NCBI GenBank assembly: GCA_026388335.1
Contig: JAPLJZ010000174.1
Location: 1 to 50,972, forward strand
Reading direction: 5' to 3'
DNA: 50,972 nt
Source of the DNA: Deltaproteobacteria bacterium
GTDB taxonomy: Bacteria; Desulfobacterota; Syntrophia; Syntrophales; UBA8958
Part shown: piece by piece, positions 16,164 to 24,443 of the stretch
Layout: every line of letters starts with the position of its first letter
Position numbering within the stretch: the stretch's first letter is position 1
Translations under genes and position numbers: made by a program
Notes under the pieces: model-generated
Databases searched by the model: none
What the model saw: only the letters and a program-made list of their open reading frames with translations
What the model was told of the DNA's origin: nothing

Positions 16164-19100
16164 CTATCTGTATTTACGTACCTGCCCGGTGAAGATCACA
16201 TAGAGGGAGGGCAGGAGGAACAACGTCACCATCACACCTACCGCCAGCCCGCCGATAGCGCCAACCGCCATGGGCTGGAGCATATCCCCGCCCTCCTCGA
16301 TATTGAGGGCCAGGGGGATGAGCCCGGCGATGAAACAGAATGAGAGCATCAGGACCGGACGCAGGCGAATCTTGGCCGCGGCGATTATCGCCTCTGCCAC
16401 GGGCAGTTTATCATCGGCTCGTAGCGATTCAGCGAAAGTGATGAGCAGGACGCCCTGATTGACCGTCAGCGCAATGACCACCAGAACGCCGATAATAAGC
16501 GTGGCGCCCATGGGAATGCCGGTCAGGAAAAGGGCCGCAACCGTCCCGGCCAGGCAGAAGGGGATCACCGAGAGCACAAGCGCCGGAAGCTTCAGGCTGT
16601 TGAACTGGACTGCCAGAACGGCAAAGGCGAAGAACAGGGCGAATCCCATAATCATCACCACCGCCCTCGTCATGTCCCGCATCATCTGTGCCTGGCCGCC
16701 GTAGAAGACCTCGTAGCCCCCCGGCAGTTCGAACTTCCCCATGGCCTTCTTCAATTCGTCGAGGGCCTGCCCGACGCTCACATCGGCGGCGTCACCGCGG
16801 ATAATTACCTCTTTGACCTGATCTTCCCGGAGGATCTCGACGGGTCCGGTGGCCTGGACAACCTGGGCGACGTCCCGCAATCTCAGATAACCGCCCCGGG
16901 AACGGCTGATGATGAGATTCTCGACATCCTGCCGGGAAACGATATCCTTTTCGGGCATTCTCACACGGATGTTGTAAAAATCCTCTCCATCCTTGAAGCG
17001 CGTCGGCACGGCGCCGCTCAGGAGCGTCTGCGCCGCTGAAGCGACATCGGCCACGGTGACGCCGAGACTGGCGGCCCTGGTGCGATCGACGCGAATCTGG
17101 TATTCCGGTTTCGTCAAATCCATGGAAACGTAAACATTGCGAAAATACTTGAGCCCGTTCATGGTTTCCGAGGTCTTCCGGGCCAGATCGAAAAGGATCT
17201 TCATATCATCTCCTTTGATCTTTACCTCGATGTCCGCTTCGCCGATCTTGCGCATCCCCTTCATCTTCATCTGGGCGACGATAAGATTGCCCCCGGGAAC
17301 GGGGACCTTCGAGACCACTGACCTGACCTGCCTGATATATTCCCCGGTGCCGATCTTCCGCTTGTGACGGGGGACAAGCTGAATGTTGATTTCTCCCTCG
17401 TTGGCGATCTCAAAGGCATAGAGGCCCACCACCTTGGCCCCGGCCAGGGTGAAGTAACTTTCGATCAGAGGGTCCTTGGCGATTTTCCCCTCAATATCGC
17501 GGAGGATGCGATCCGTTTCGGCGACGGAGGCCCCAGTCGGGAGCTTCACCTTGACCAGGACCCGGCCGTCGTCCATGGCGGGGAGAAACTCGCTCCCCAC
17601 CCAGAAGAAGAGCAGGGCTGCCCCGGTCAAAAAGGCAGAAAACAAGCCCAGGATCACTTTCCTGCGGAAGAGCGCCGTCCTCAACAAGCCCTCGTAGCGT
17701 CCCTTGAGGCCTTCAAAAAACCGCTCGAAGAAACCAGACTCGGCTGATCGGGAGGCCCTTTCTCCCAGGAGGAGCGCCGTCAGCATGGGGGTAGCCGTCA
17801 GGGCCAGCAGCAGGCTGACCAGGACGATCCCGGCAATGACGAGGATCAACTCCTTGAACAGCAGGCTGATCAAACCAGGCACGATCAGAAAGGGAAGAAA
17901 AACGGCCAGAAAGGCAAGCGTCGCGGCAATAATGGCCGGACCGACCTGGGCGGCGCCGGAGACGGCCAGCGCTTCCATGGAACCCGCCTCACCTTCATGC
18001 CGCAGGCGGGTGATGTTTTCCACCACCACGATGGCGTTGTCCAACACGACCCCCAGGGCGACCACGAGCCCCCCGAGGGAAAAGATATTTAGGGAAAAGC
18101 CGGCCAGCTTCATCAGTGCGAAGTTGACGATCAGGGTGATCGGCAACACCAGCATCATGATCAGGGCCTGCCGCCAGCTTCCCAGGAAAAAATAAACCAC
18201 GAGGATGATGAGCACGGCGGCTTCGATGGCGGCGTTGCGGACCCCCTTGAGGGCGGCGGTAACGTAATCCGCCTGATTTTCCACAACGCCGAGGCGAATG
18301 TCGCCCGGGAGGGAAGCCTTCAAATCCCGGATTTTCCGTTCCACGGCTTGGGCGACTTCGACGGTATTGGCGTTAGCCTGTTTGATGATGCTCAGCTTGA
18401 CGCAGGCTTTCCCGCCGATGCGGGTGATTACCCGTGTCTCTTCATGACCGTCTTCAATCTGGGCCACATCACGCAGATAAACTTTTCCCCCCGCATCGCC
18501 CCCCTTCAGAACCACCGCCCTGATCTCCTCCAGCGAGCGGAACTCGCCTACCGTCCGGGCAATGAATTCGCGTTGGCCGACGGTGATCCGACCGCCGAAT
18601 TGTTCGATGTTTTCCTCCTGAAGCCGCTTGGTCACCGCCGGCAGGGAAAGTCCGTATTTTTCCAGGGCGGCGTTATCCAGATGGACAAGAATCTCTCGTT
18701 TGAGGCCCCCGGTAATATCCGTCCCGGCAACCCCCGGCACGGATATGATCTGGTTCTGGAGCCACTTGTCCACCCAGGTGCGGAGTTTGACCAGATCCCA
18801 CTGATCGGAAGAAACTGTAAGCTGAATCACGGGAAGTTGGGAGGGGTCGGCCTTAAACACGATGGGCGGATCGATATCCTTGGGCAGCTTCCTGGCCACT
18901 CTCGCCATCGCCGCCAGGGCGTCCTGGTAAGCGGTGTCAATGGAAACCCCGTACTGGAAGTTCGCCGTCAGCGTATACATGCCCTCGATAGAAGAAGATT
19001 CGAGATAGTCCAGTCCGTCAACCGACGCCATCTGTCGCTCGACGGGGTCGGCGACGTTCACGTCCAGTTCCTCTGGGGTGGCGCCGCGGGCATAGATATA

Positions 19101-19241
19101 GACCTTGATCATGGGATAGGTCATATCGGGAAGGAAATTAGTCGGCAACTGCCAAAGACCGTAGGCGCCCAGGATCGTAAGTGTTATAACGAGAACAGCG
19201 GTGGCGATGCGCCGTTTGACGGCCAGAGCGGTGATCTTCAT
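16164..19241 (-). CDS. RND efflux pump inner-membrane subunit
   Basis: Twelve-span proton-driven exporter of 1025 residues and the pump of a complete tripartite system. The first span starts near residue 13, followed by the porter domain, the internal duplication, and W-V-G-S-E-F-L-P-A-M-D-D-G after span 7. Span 4 reads V-V-L-D-N-A-I-V-V-V-E-N, with a single acidic residue in place of the D-D pair of AcrB-type drug pumps; it is also not the classical CzcA/CusA signature. The substrate class therefore stays open (drugs, lipids or metals). Its ATG overlaps the adaptor stop by four bases. Expression is likely driven by the sigma-54 promoter at 23028-23043. Confidence 0.9.
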   Translation of the reverse strand: MKITALAVKRRIATAVLVITLTILGAYGLWQLPTNFLPDMTYPMIKVYIYARGATPEELDVNVADPVERQMASVDGLDYLESSSIEGMYTLTANFQYGVSIDTAYQDALAAMARVARKLPKDIDPPIVFKADPSQLPVIQLTVSSDQWDLVKLRTWVDKWLQNQIISVPGVAGTDITGGLKREILVHLDNAALEKYGLSLPAVTKRLQEENIEQFGGRITVGQREFIARTVGEFRSLEEIRAVVLKGGDAGGKVYLRDVAQIEDGHEETRVITRIGGKACVKLSIIKQANANTVEVAQAVERKIRDLKASLPGDIRLGVVENQADYVTAALKGVRNAAIEAAVLIILVVYFFLGSWRQALIMMLVLPITLIVNFALMKLAGFSLNIFSLGGLVVALGVVLDNAIVVVENITRLRHEGEAGSMEALAVSGAAQVGPAIIAATLAFLAVFLPFLIVPGLISLLFKELILVIAGIVLVSLLLALTATPMLTALLLGERASRSAESGFFERFFEGLKGRYEGLLRTALFRRKVILGLFSAFLTGAALLFFWVGSEFLPAMDDGRVLVKVKLPTGASVAETDRILRDIEGKIAKDPLIESYFTLAGAKVVGLYAFEIANEGEINIQLVPRHKRKIGTGEYIRQVRSVVSKVPVPGGNLIVAQMKMKGMRKIGEADIEVKIKGDDMKILFDLARKTSETMNGLKYFRNVYVSMDLTKPEYQIRVDRTRAASLGVTVADVASAAQTLLSGAVPTRFKDGEDFYNIRVRMPEKDIVSRQDVENLIISRSRGGYLRLRDVAQVVQATGPVEILREDQVKEVIIRGDAADVSVGQALDELKKAMGKFELPGGYEVFYGGQAQMMRDMTRAVVMIMGFALFFAFAVLAVQFNSLKLPALVLSVIPFCLAGTVAALFLTGIPMGATLIIGVLVVIALTVNQGVLLITFAESLRADDKLPVAEAIIAAAKIRLRPVLMLSFCFIAGLIPLALNIEEGGDMLQPMAVGAIGGLAVGVMVTLFLLPSLYVIFTGQVRKYR

Positions 19242-20377
19242 CGTGGCGTTCCTTTCGTAGCTTCCGGCGCCGGCTTGGCTGTATCCGCCTTGACGTCCGG
19301 CCCGCCTTTCTTCGCCAGCAGCTTGACCGCCGCCCCATCTTTCAATTTTTCATTGCCCGCCACGACAATCTGCTCTCCCGGCTTTACTCCACTGACGATC
19401 TCGATCAGGCGACCCGCTTCGATCCCCGTCGTGACCTTTCTTGTTACGGCTTTTCCATCCTGGACGACGAAGGCCATCCGCTCGCCCGTTGCATTGACGA
19501 GGACGGCCTCCGCGGGGACCAGTACGGCGTCTTCATGTGTCTCCACACGCATTTTGATTCTGGCAAACAAGCCTGGCGTGAGGGAAATATCCTCCCCTAT
19601 CTTGGCCTCGACAAGGCGGGTGCGAGTGCTCGGGTCGAGCTTGGGATAGATGCGTAGAATCCTGGCCGGAAAGGTTTTCCCTGGGTAGGCGTCCAGGGTT
19701 ACGGAAATAGTATTCCCGTTCCCGATATGGACATTTTGCGATTCCGACTCGGGGATGGCGAAGCGGACGACAAGACTCACCGGGTCAAATATTTCCACTA
19801 GCGGCGTCCGGGGCGCTACATAATCTCCTTCGATAACCATGACCTTGGAGACGACGCCGCTCCAGGGAGCCCTGATCATATAGTCCGTGCGGTTCTCCTC
19901 AAGCCTGGCCAACTGCGCCTTGACGTTTTCATGCCTGGCCAGAGCGATTTCCAACTGATCGCCGGAGATGGCGCCGTTTTCGACCAGTTTTTTCACCCGG
20001 TCCAGTTCACCCTTCTCCCTGGTCAGATCCGCTTTTGCTGCTGCATATTGAGCGGTAACAGTCTTGTCCCTGCCGATGCAGACGATCTGCTGGCCTTTTT
20101 TAACGTGGTCACCCTCACGGACAGAGGCGCCGCAGTTGATAATCGGCCCTTCGGCAGGAGACGACATCCGGGCAATTCTCGCCGCTTCCACCGTGCCGTC
20201 CGGTTCGATAGCCCGACTGATGGATCCGGACGTTGCCGCCGCGACCAATACGGAGGGAAGGCTTTTTGCTGTGGATGTTTCCGGCGCTTTACTCTGTCCT
20301 GCATATTTCCATACTGAAAAGGCGGCAATAATCAGTAGTATAAGGATGCCAGTGCTAAGTAAGATCCTTTTTTTCAT
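19238..20377 (-). CDS. RND periplasmic adaptor (membrane fusion protein)
   Basis: Adaptor of 379 residues linking pump and outer-membrane channel. An N-terminal membrane anchor (about residues 4-24) is followed by a lipoyl half (G-T-V-E-A-A-R), an alpha hairpin (residues about 110-160), the second lipoyl half ending in I-R-A-P-W-S-G-V-V-S, and beta-barrel and membrane-proximal domains with G-L-F-A-R-I. It starts inside an AGGAGG context shared with the TolC stop codon (ATGA overlap) and its own stop overlaps the pump start, so translation is coupled across all three genes. Confidence 0.9.
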   Translation of the reverse strand: MKKRILLSTGILILLIIAAFSVWKYAGQSKAPETSTAKSLPSVLVAAATSGSISRAIEPDGTVEAARIARMSSPAEGPIINCGASVREGDHVKKGQQIVCIGRDKTVTAQYAAAKADLTREKGELDRVKKLVENGAISGDQLEIALARHENVKAQLARLEENRTDYMIRAPWSGVVSKVMVIEGDYVAPRTPLVEIFDPVSLVVRFAIPESESQNVHIGNGNTISVTLDAYPGKTFPARILRIYPKLDPSTRTRLVEAKIGEDISLTPGLFARIKMRVETHEDAVLVPAEAVLVNATGERMAFVVQDGKAVTRKVTTGIEAGRLIEIVSGVKPGEQIVVAGNEKLKDGAAVKLLAKKGGPDVKADTAKPAPEATKGTPR

Positions 20378-21780
20378 AAACTTCCTCCTGTCGCCAATTT
20401 CAGTCTGGCCGTGGATATGTGATAATCGATGCAGGAACGGCAGTTGTTGGTTTCCGCCTGGAGCAAGGCGCTCTGGGCGTCGAGGACGTCTGTGATGTTC
20501 CCCCTGCCCAGATCGTACTTCAACGACTCGATGCGCAAGCTCTCCTTCGCCTGCTCAATAGATTTTTCCGTCGCCTTGAAGCGCTCCCTGGCAGACAGCA
20601 CGTCGAGGAGGGCGGACTCCGCTTCCTGCCGGATCTGGAGATCCAGTTTTCTCAACCGGTCCCGGGCCGCGGCGAGAATAGCCATCTCTTCACTGACTTT
20701 CGCTGAAACACGCCCGCCCTCGAACAGGGGCACCGACATGATGACGCCGATGGAGCCGACGTCCTCCGTCTGGCTGGTGCCTTTCCCCACATCGGACGGG
20801 TCCGGGGCGTTTCTCACGCCGTATGTCCCTACCAGGTTGATACTGGGTAAGTGCCCCGCCCTCGCTACGGCCACCCGCAAGGTTTGGGCATCCAACCTGT
20901 CTTTGGCTGCCTGGTAGTCGGGGCGGTTTTTCAAAGCCCCTTCAATCAACATTCCCTTGTCGAATGTTCCTGCCGCCGGTTTTTCGGCCTGGTCGTCCAG
21001 CCGTACGTTTTCCGGGACGGCTTCGTAGCCCATCAGGCTGAAGAGAAGGCGTTTCTGTACGGCCAACACATTTTCTTCCTTGATGATATTCTGATTCAGG
21101 TCAACGATGCGAACCTCGGTACGAAGGAGATCAACCTTGGCGACCCGCTGGGCGTCAAAGAGTTGTGAAACACGTTTTCTTTGCTCTTCGAGGGCTTGGC
21201 GAGAGAATTCCAGGGAGGCGATAATCTTCTGCTGACCGAGAACGGAAAAATAAACGCCTGTGACGCTGTAGATCAGTTCATCCCGTGTCCGGATGAACTT
21301 TTTCTTCTCCGCTTCGGAGAGCTTGCCTACGGCATCGGCTTCACTGGTGATGCGCCCGCCGGCATAAAGAGTCAGTCTCGCCACGAGGTCGCCCCGGAGG
21401 ATACTGCGGTCGAAGACGCCCAGCTCCCCGTTGTACCGGGCCTGGATCAACCGCTGGGGATCCACGTAGCGATTTGCCCCACCTTCGGCGCTTATCTGAG
21501 GCCAGAAGGCGGATTTGGCGCCGTCGAGCCTGGAATCGGCCGCTGCTATATCCCACTTTGCGGCGGCAATCTCGGGATTCTTTTCGAGGGCGATCTCGAT
21601 ACAGCGCGCCAGTAAAAACAGCTCGCCTGAGGCCGCGACGCCGGGCGGCGTTTGGTATATGACGGGCTTTACATTGTTTTCCGCCGCAATGGCTATGCCG
21701 ATGCCAGCCGGGATGACAACGGCGGCAAGGGTGATCAGAACGGCAACTAATAACATCGTTTTTATTTTGACTCGGATCAT
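20374..21780 (-). CDS. TolC-family outer-membrane efflux channel
   Basis: Outer-membrane channel protein of 468 residues from the ATG at 21780, which has a GGAG site and places the signal peptide at the N-terminus; an upstream start at 21837 adds 19 unlikely residues. Two repeated OEP domains are visible, with long helical stretches around K-N-P-E-I-A-A-A-K-W-D and again around L-K-N-R-P-D-Y-Q-A-A-K-D-R. The C-terminal half contains S-V-P-L-F-E-G-G-R, a common TolC-family motif. It completes the tripartite exporter with the adaptor and pump encoded downstream. Confidence 0.9.
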   Translation of the reverse strand: MIRVKIKTMLLVAVLITLAAVVIPAGIGIAIAAENNVKPVIYQTPPGVAASGELFLLARCIEIALEKNPEIAAAKWDIAAADSRLDGAKSAFWPQISAEGGANRYVDPQRLIQARYNGELGVFDRSILRGDLVARLTLYAGGRITSEADAVGKLSEAEKKKFIRTRDELIYSVTGVYFSVLGQQKIIASLEFSRQALEEQRKRVSQLFDAQRVAKVDLLRTEVRIVDLNQNIIKEENVLAVQKRLLFSLMGYEAVPENVRLDDQAEKPAAGTFDKGMLIEGALKNRPDYQAAKDRLDAQTLRVAVARAGHLPSINLVGTYGVRNAPDPSDVGKGTSQTEDVGSIGVIMSVPLFEGGRVSAKVSEEMAILAAARDRLRKLDLQIRQEAESALLDVLSARERFKATEKSIEQAKESLRIESLKYDLGRGNITDVLDAQSALLQAETNNCRSCIDYHISTARLKLATGGSL

Positions 21781-21924
21781 GGGTCTATAACTCCAAATAT
21801 ATTCATTACTGATAATATATATAAAGCAGTATAACAATTAAACGGCAAAGATCTTGCGCGGGTTCCATCGGTTCTGATTCATGACCATTATTGGGGGAAA
21901 TGGATATCCTGTGAGACCGGTTGA

Positions 21925-21960
21925 GGGAAAGGGCGACACCTGCTTGCGGCGCCCTTTCCC
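21925..21960 (-). other. Intercistronic hairpin between the stress genes and tolC
   Basis: A perfect 11-bp stem (GGGAAAGGGCG with CGCCCTTTCCC) and a 14-base loop lie 10 bp after the OB-fold gene. No T run follows on the minus strand. It likely acts as an mRNA-stabilising or partial stop element, giving more of the two periplasmic proteins than of the exporter. Confidence 0.55.
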
Positions 21961-21970
21961 TGGAATCCGA

Positions 21971-22429
21971 TTATCTTCGCCAGCCGGCCCAGACGGGGAC
22001 GCCGGAGGCGTCTCTGAGGACAAGAACACTGTCGCCTTTCTTCACCTCCGCAGCAAGCACGACGGACTTGCCAGCCAGGGTGGTGCGGACCCCTTTGACT
22101 TCCACCTTATCGCCCTTGACAATTTTTGCATCGAGGCGTTCCATGTACCAGCTTGGTCCGAGGTGGATGGTGACCGTTTCTGTTTCCGTTTTGACCACAA
22201 GGGCGATCCCCTGGTTCATCCGTTTCATGGGAACCGTCTGTTCCAGGCCAATCACTTCACCCGAGAAAGTTTCGAGATTGGCGGGGTTATACATCCCCTG
22301 GTAGGGGGTGCCCATGCCCCAGCCGCCGCTCCCGCGCCCGCCCAACTTCCCCGGGCCAGCAAGGGCCAAAGATGAAGTCAAAAGAAACACCATTACGATC
22401 ATCAAACCCGTAAGCCACTTTTTTTTCAT
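21971..22429 (-). CDS. Secreted OB-fold-like protein, paralogue of 26209-26736
   Basis: Periplasmic protein of 152 residues with a signal peptide ending near L-A-L-A-G. A glycine-rich linker leads to a beta-rich domain from about residue 55: F-S-G-E-V-I, E-T-V-T-I, G-P-S-W-Y, G-D-K-V-E-V-K-G and V-L-R-D-A-S-G-V-P-V-W. The pattern suggests a small OB-fold of the DUF5666 or YdeI/YgiW kind; ligand unknown. The same motifs in the same order occur in the protein encoded at 26209-26736. It is the second gene of the sigma-54 operon, 46 bp after the Spy-like gene. Confidence 0.7.
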   Translation of the reverse strand: MKKKWLTGLMIVMVFLLTSSLALAGPGKLGGRGSGGWGMGTPYQGMYNPANLETFSGEVIGLEQTVPMKRMNQGIALVVKTETETVTIHLGPSWYMERLDAKIVKGDKVEVKGVRTTLAGKSVVLAAEVKKGDSVLVLRDASGVPVWAGWRR

Positions 22430-22475
22430 AGGTCTTCTCCTTTCCTAGGACATTTCTATTGTCCCGCAACGATGA

Positions 22476-22985
22476 TTAGTAACCTCTCATGCCCATACCC
22501 TGGCCCATTCCGGGAGCCATGACCATGCCGCCCCCCTGACCTCTCATGCCTTTAGCGTAACCGTAACCTCGCCCCGCTCCGTAAGCCTGGAATTTAGTCA
22601 GCTGCTCCGGGGTCAGAACCTTTTGCGACTCCAGCCGATAGGAAGTCTGTTTATCCGCGAGTTGATCACGGAGGTTCCGGACTTCCGTCTGCACGCTCAG
22701 GATCTTCTTTTGATCCACGGTTTGCTGCAGCCACAGGAGCCTGAGTTCGCCTCTTTTGCTGTAAATCTGATCCTGAAGGGGTTTGGCTTCCCGCAGATGG
22801 TTCTCCCGTAGGGAGGTGAGTTTTGCGGACTGTTCCGCCGTCAGATTTAAACCCGGCGTAGCGGTAAGGTCATAATAGCCCCCGACTGGATAACCGCCCC
22901 ACGATCCCCGGCGGGCCTCCGCCGGGGACGATACCACGACTGCCGCGATGGCGATCACTGCCATTACTGCCATCAGTTTCTTCAT
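22476..22985 (-). CDS. Spy/CpxP/ZraP-like periplasmic stress protein
   Basis: Secreted helical protein of 169 residues, first gene of the efflux operon. After a signal peptide (ending S-P-A-E-A) come two LTxxQ motifs, L-T-A-E-Q near residue 53 and L-T-P-E-Q near residue 131, bracketing helices rich in Arg, Lys, Glu and Gln. This is the layout of the Spy/CpxP/ZraP (metal resistance) family of periplasmic chaperones. The Gly/Met-rich tail (G-M-R-G-Q-G-G-G-M-V-M) may bind metal. In enterobacteria zraP is under the sigma-54 activator ZraR; the sigma-54 promoter upstream of this gene fits that model. Confidence 0.8.
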   Translation of the reverse strand: MKKLMAVMAVIAIAAVVVSSPAEARRGSWGGYPVGGYYDLTATPGLNLTAEQSAKLTSLRENHLREAKPLQDQIYSKRGELRLLWLQQTVDQKKILSVQTEVRNLRDQLADKQTSYRLESQKVLTPEQLTKFQAYGAGRGYGYAKGMRGQGGGMVMAPGMGQGMGMRGY

Positions 22986-23027
22986 TGTTCTTGTCTCCTT
23001 TCCAATAAAATTATTTACTGGCTATAT

Positions 23028-23043
23028 AGCAAGAGACATGCCA
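23028..23043 (-). promoter_or_regulatory. Sigma-54 promoter of the Spy-like/OB/RND operon
   Basis: On the minus strand the sequence is TGGCATG-TCTC-TTGCT, an almost exact match to the sigma-54 consensus, with GG and GC at the required spacing. The predicted start is near 23017, giving a leader of about 30 bases before the ATG at 22985. A sister promoter is at 29831-29846. Confidence 0.85.
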
Positions 23044-23126
23044 AGACGGCAATATTTCATAACCTACTTATCTTGTTGTGTTTATGCTTCATTCGAAAGC
23101 CATTCGCAGGAAAGATAAATAGCTAT

Positions 23127-23177
23127 ATGGATATATTCGATCCATTTAGAAGTATCCAGTTGCATAAAAAGTATCCA
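23127..23177. promoter_or_regulatory. Upstream activator array (four GGAT/ATCC boxes), copy 1
   Basis: Four boxes occupy 51 bp: ATGGAT at 23127, ATCCAT at 23140, GTATCCAG at 23152 and AGTATCCA at 23170. The first two form an inverted pair and the last two a direct repeat 18-19 bp apart. The array lies 84 bp upstream of the sigma-54 promoter. The array at 29928-29978 has the same boxes at offsets 0, 13, 25 and 43. It is very likely the binding site of a sigma-54 enhancer-binding protein. Confidence 0.8.
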
Positions 23178-23288
23178 CATGTCGAAGAATGCCATTCTAT
23201 CCTCTTAACGGACAGCTTAAACATATTCCCACAATACGCTACGACAAGTAATGGGACTGAAAACGCGGCGGCAAAAATATTCTATCAA

Positions 23289-23317
23289 ATTAATAGTTGA
23301 CATAATCAACAATTAAT
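23289..23317. promoter_or_regulatory. Operator palindrome upstream of the MarR gene
   Basis: An inverted repeat with 12-base arms (ATTAATAGTTGA and TCAACAATTAAT, 11 of 12 paired) around CATAA lies 72 bp before the MarR start. Its core GTTGA-N5-TCAAC recurs at 23884-23900 before the permease gene. Best read as the autoregulatory operator of the MarR protein. Confidence 0.7.
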
Positions 23318-23388
23318 GAAAAAAGGCTGCTAGAGATTCCAGTGGTACCACATCGAAGAATTTCGGTAATGGAAAGGAGGATGAGTTG

Positions 23389-23850
23389 ATGGACGAACAG
23401 GCCAGACAGCTTGCCGGGTTGATTGAAAATATGATGTATTGTTTCGGTACGCAAAGCCTGGACGGGGAATGCTGCGAAAACATTTCCCATGGCGAATTTC
23501 GCGCCCTTCATACCGCATTGCACCAGAGCACATGTACTATGCAGGATATTGCGAGGAAGGCGGTTGTAACAAAAAGCGGGGCGACCCGCATTGTCCACCG
23601 CTTGGAAGAGAAAGGGCTAGCGCGTCGCGAGCAGGATCAAAAAGATGGACGGATCTGTTGCGTCACATTGACGGAAGAGGGCAAATCGCTAATGAATCGG
23701 ATAGATGACCAGCTCACGAATAAGATGCAAACGATTCTGGCGACGATGGACCCGGCCATGCGGGAAATACTCATCATAAGCCTTGGGGCTTTTCTCCAGG
23801 CTGCACAAGGGCAAATGACCGCCAGGGATAAACGACTGGAAGTAGATTAG
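23389..23850 (+). CDS. MarR-family regulator with vicinal cysteine pairs
   Basis: Winged-helix repressor of 153 residues, starting at the ATG at 23389, eight bases after AAGGAGG. The recognition region is M-Q-D-I-A-R-K-A-V-V-T-K-S-G-A-T-R near residues 51-67 and the wing follows at Q-K-D-G-R-I-C-C-V. It has six cysteines, unusual for the family: Cys18, Cys28-Cys29, Cys49 and Cys90-Cys91. The two vicinal pairs, one at the start and one in the wing, suggest thiol-based sensing of an arsenic- or heavy-metal-like inducer. It precedes the cysteine-rich permease gene on the same strand and is flanked by two matching operators. Confidence 0.85.
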   Translation: MDEQARQLAGLIENMMYCFGTQSLDGECCENISHGEFRALHTALHQSTCTMQDIARKAVVTKSGATRIVHRLEEKGLARREQDQKDGRICCVTLTEEGKSLMNRIDDQLTNKMQTILATMDPAMREILIISLGAFLQAAQGQMTARDKRLEVD

Positions 23851-23883
23851 ACCAAGTAGCGAAAAAATCGGCTAACCGATAAC

Positions 23884-23900
23884 GGTTGAAATACTCAACC
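23884..23900. promoter_or_regulatory. Second GTTGA-N5-TCAAC operator, upstream of the permease
   Basis: A perfect inverted repeat GGTTGA-AATAC-TCAACC lies 33 bp after the MarR stop and 100 bp before the permease start. It shares the core and spacer length of the palindrome at 23289-23317, so the MarR protein probably controls the permease as well as itself. Confidence 0.7.
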
Positions 23901-23999
23901 ATCATTGAAATTACAAATTCATCCGGCAGACGACGAAGAAGCGGACATACGTCTCTCAGGGAAACAAGAAATCAAAGGATGAACTCAGGAGGAAGTATA

Positions 24000-24425
24000 A
24001 TGTTTGAGATGAATAATTTTGTTATTGCCGGCCAATTTTTTTTGGTTATTGCCGGAGAGCTTATCTTGATATTTGTTGCCGTTTCCTTTCTTATCGGAAT
24101 GCTGACGGAATATCTTCCTCCGTCCCGCATCCGGGATTTTCTGTCCAACAAGCTGACCTGGGTGCAATACCTCCTCGGGGCTGGTCTGGGGGCCATCACT
24201 CCTTTCTGTTCCTGTTCCACTGTTCCGATCACGGCCGGATTGCTAAAGGGCGGTGTCCCTTTTGGCCCCACCATGGCCTTTCTTTTTTCCTCCCCCGTGC
24301 TGAACCCGATCATTATCGCATTGCTGCTCTCCCTCCTTGGCTATAAAGTTACTGCGGTTTATGTAGTTATCACCTTTTTCGGTTCCATGGTTGCAGCGGC
24401 CCTGCTGTCAAAACTCGAAATGTAA
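24000..24425 (+). CDS. Permease (DUF318/YraQ-ArsP family), N-terminal half, cut by an in-frame stop
   Basis: First half (141 residues) of a membrane permease of the family that includes ArsP. It contains the family hallmark I-T-P-F-C-S-C-S-T-V-P near residue 62 and S-S-P-V-L-N-P after it, with four hydrophobic spans. A GGAGG site lies in front of the ATG at 24000. The frame ends at a TAA at 24423, yet the same frame continues open to 25121 and encodes the rest of the permease. Full-length relatives, such as the one at 44288-45238, are single chains. A nonsense mutation, a sequencing error or a true two-chain protein are all possible. The stop is TAA, so selenocysteine does not apply. Confidence 0.75.
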   Translation: MFEMNNFVIAGQFFLVIAGELILIFVAVSFLIGMLTEYLPPSRIRDFLSNKLTWVQYLLGAGLGAITPFCSCSTVPITAGLLKGGVPFGPTMAFLFSSPVLNPIIIALLLSLLGYKVTAVYVVITFFGSMVAAALLSKLEM

Positions 24426-24443
24426 AACCAAGTCAAACCACTG

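Noticed and set aside
16164-19241. Calling the RND pump CusA/CzcA
   Set aside because: The span-4 charged motif is L-D-N-A rather than the heavy-metal or drug-type signature, so a metal substrate is not supported by sequence alone.
23297-23302. TTGACA as the -35 box of the MarR promoter
   Set aside because: No -10 box is found at 16-18 bp; the hexamer is part of the operator palindrome.
24423-24425. Selenocysteine decoding of the permease stop
   Set aside because: The codon is TAA; selenocysteine uses TGA.
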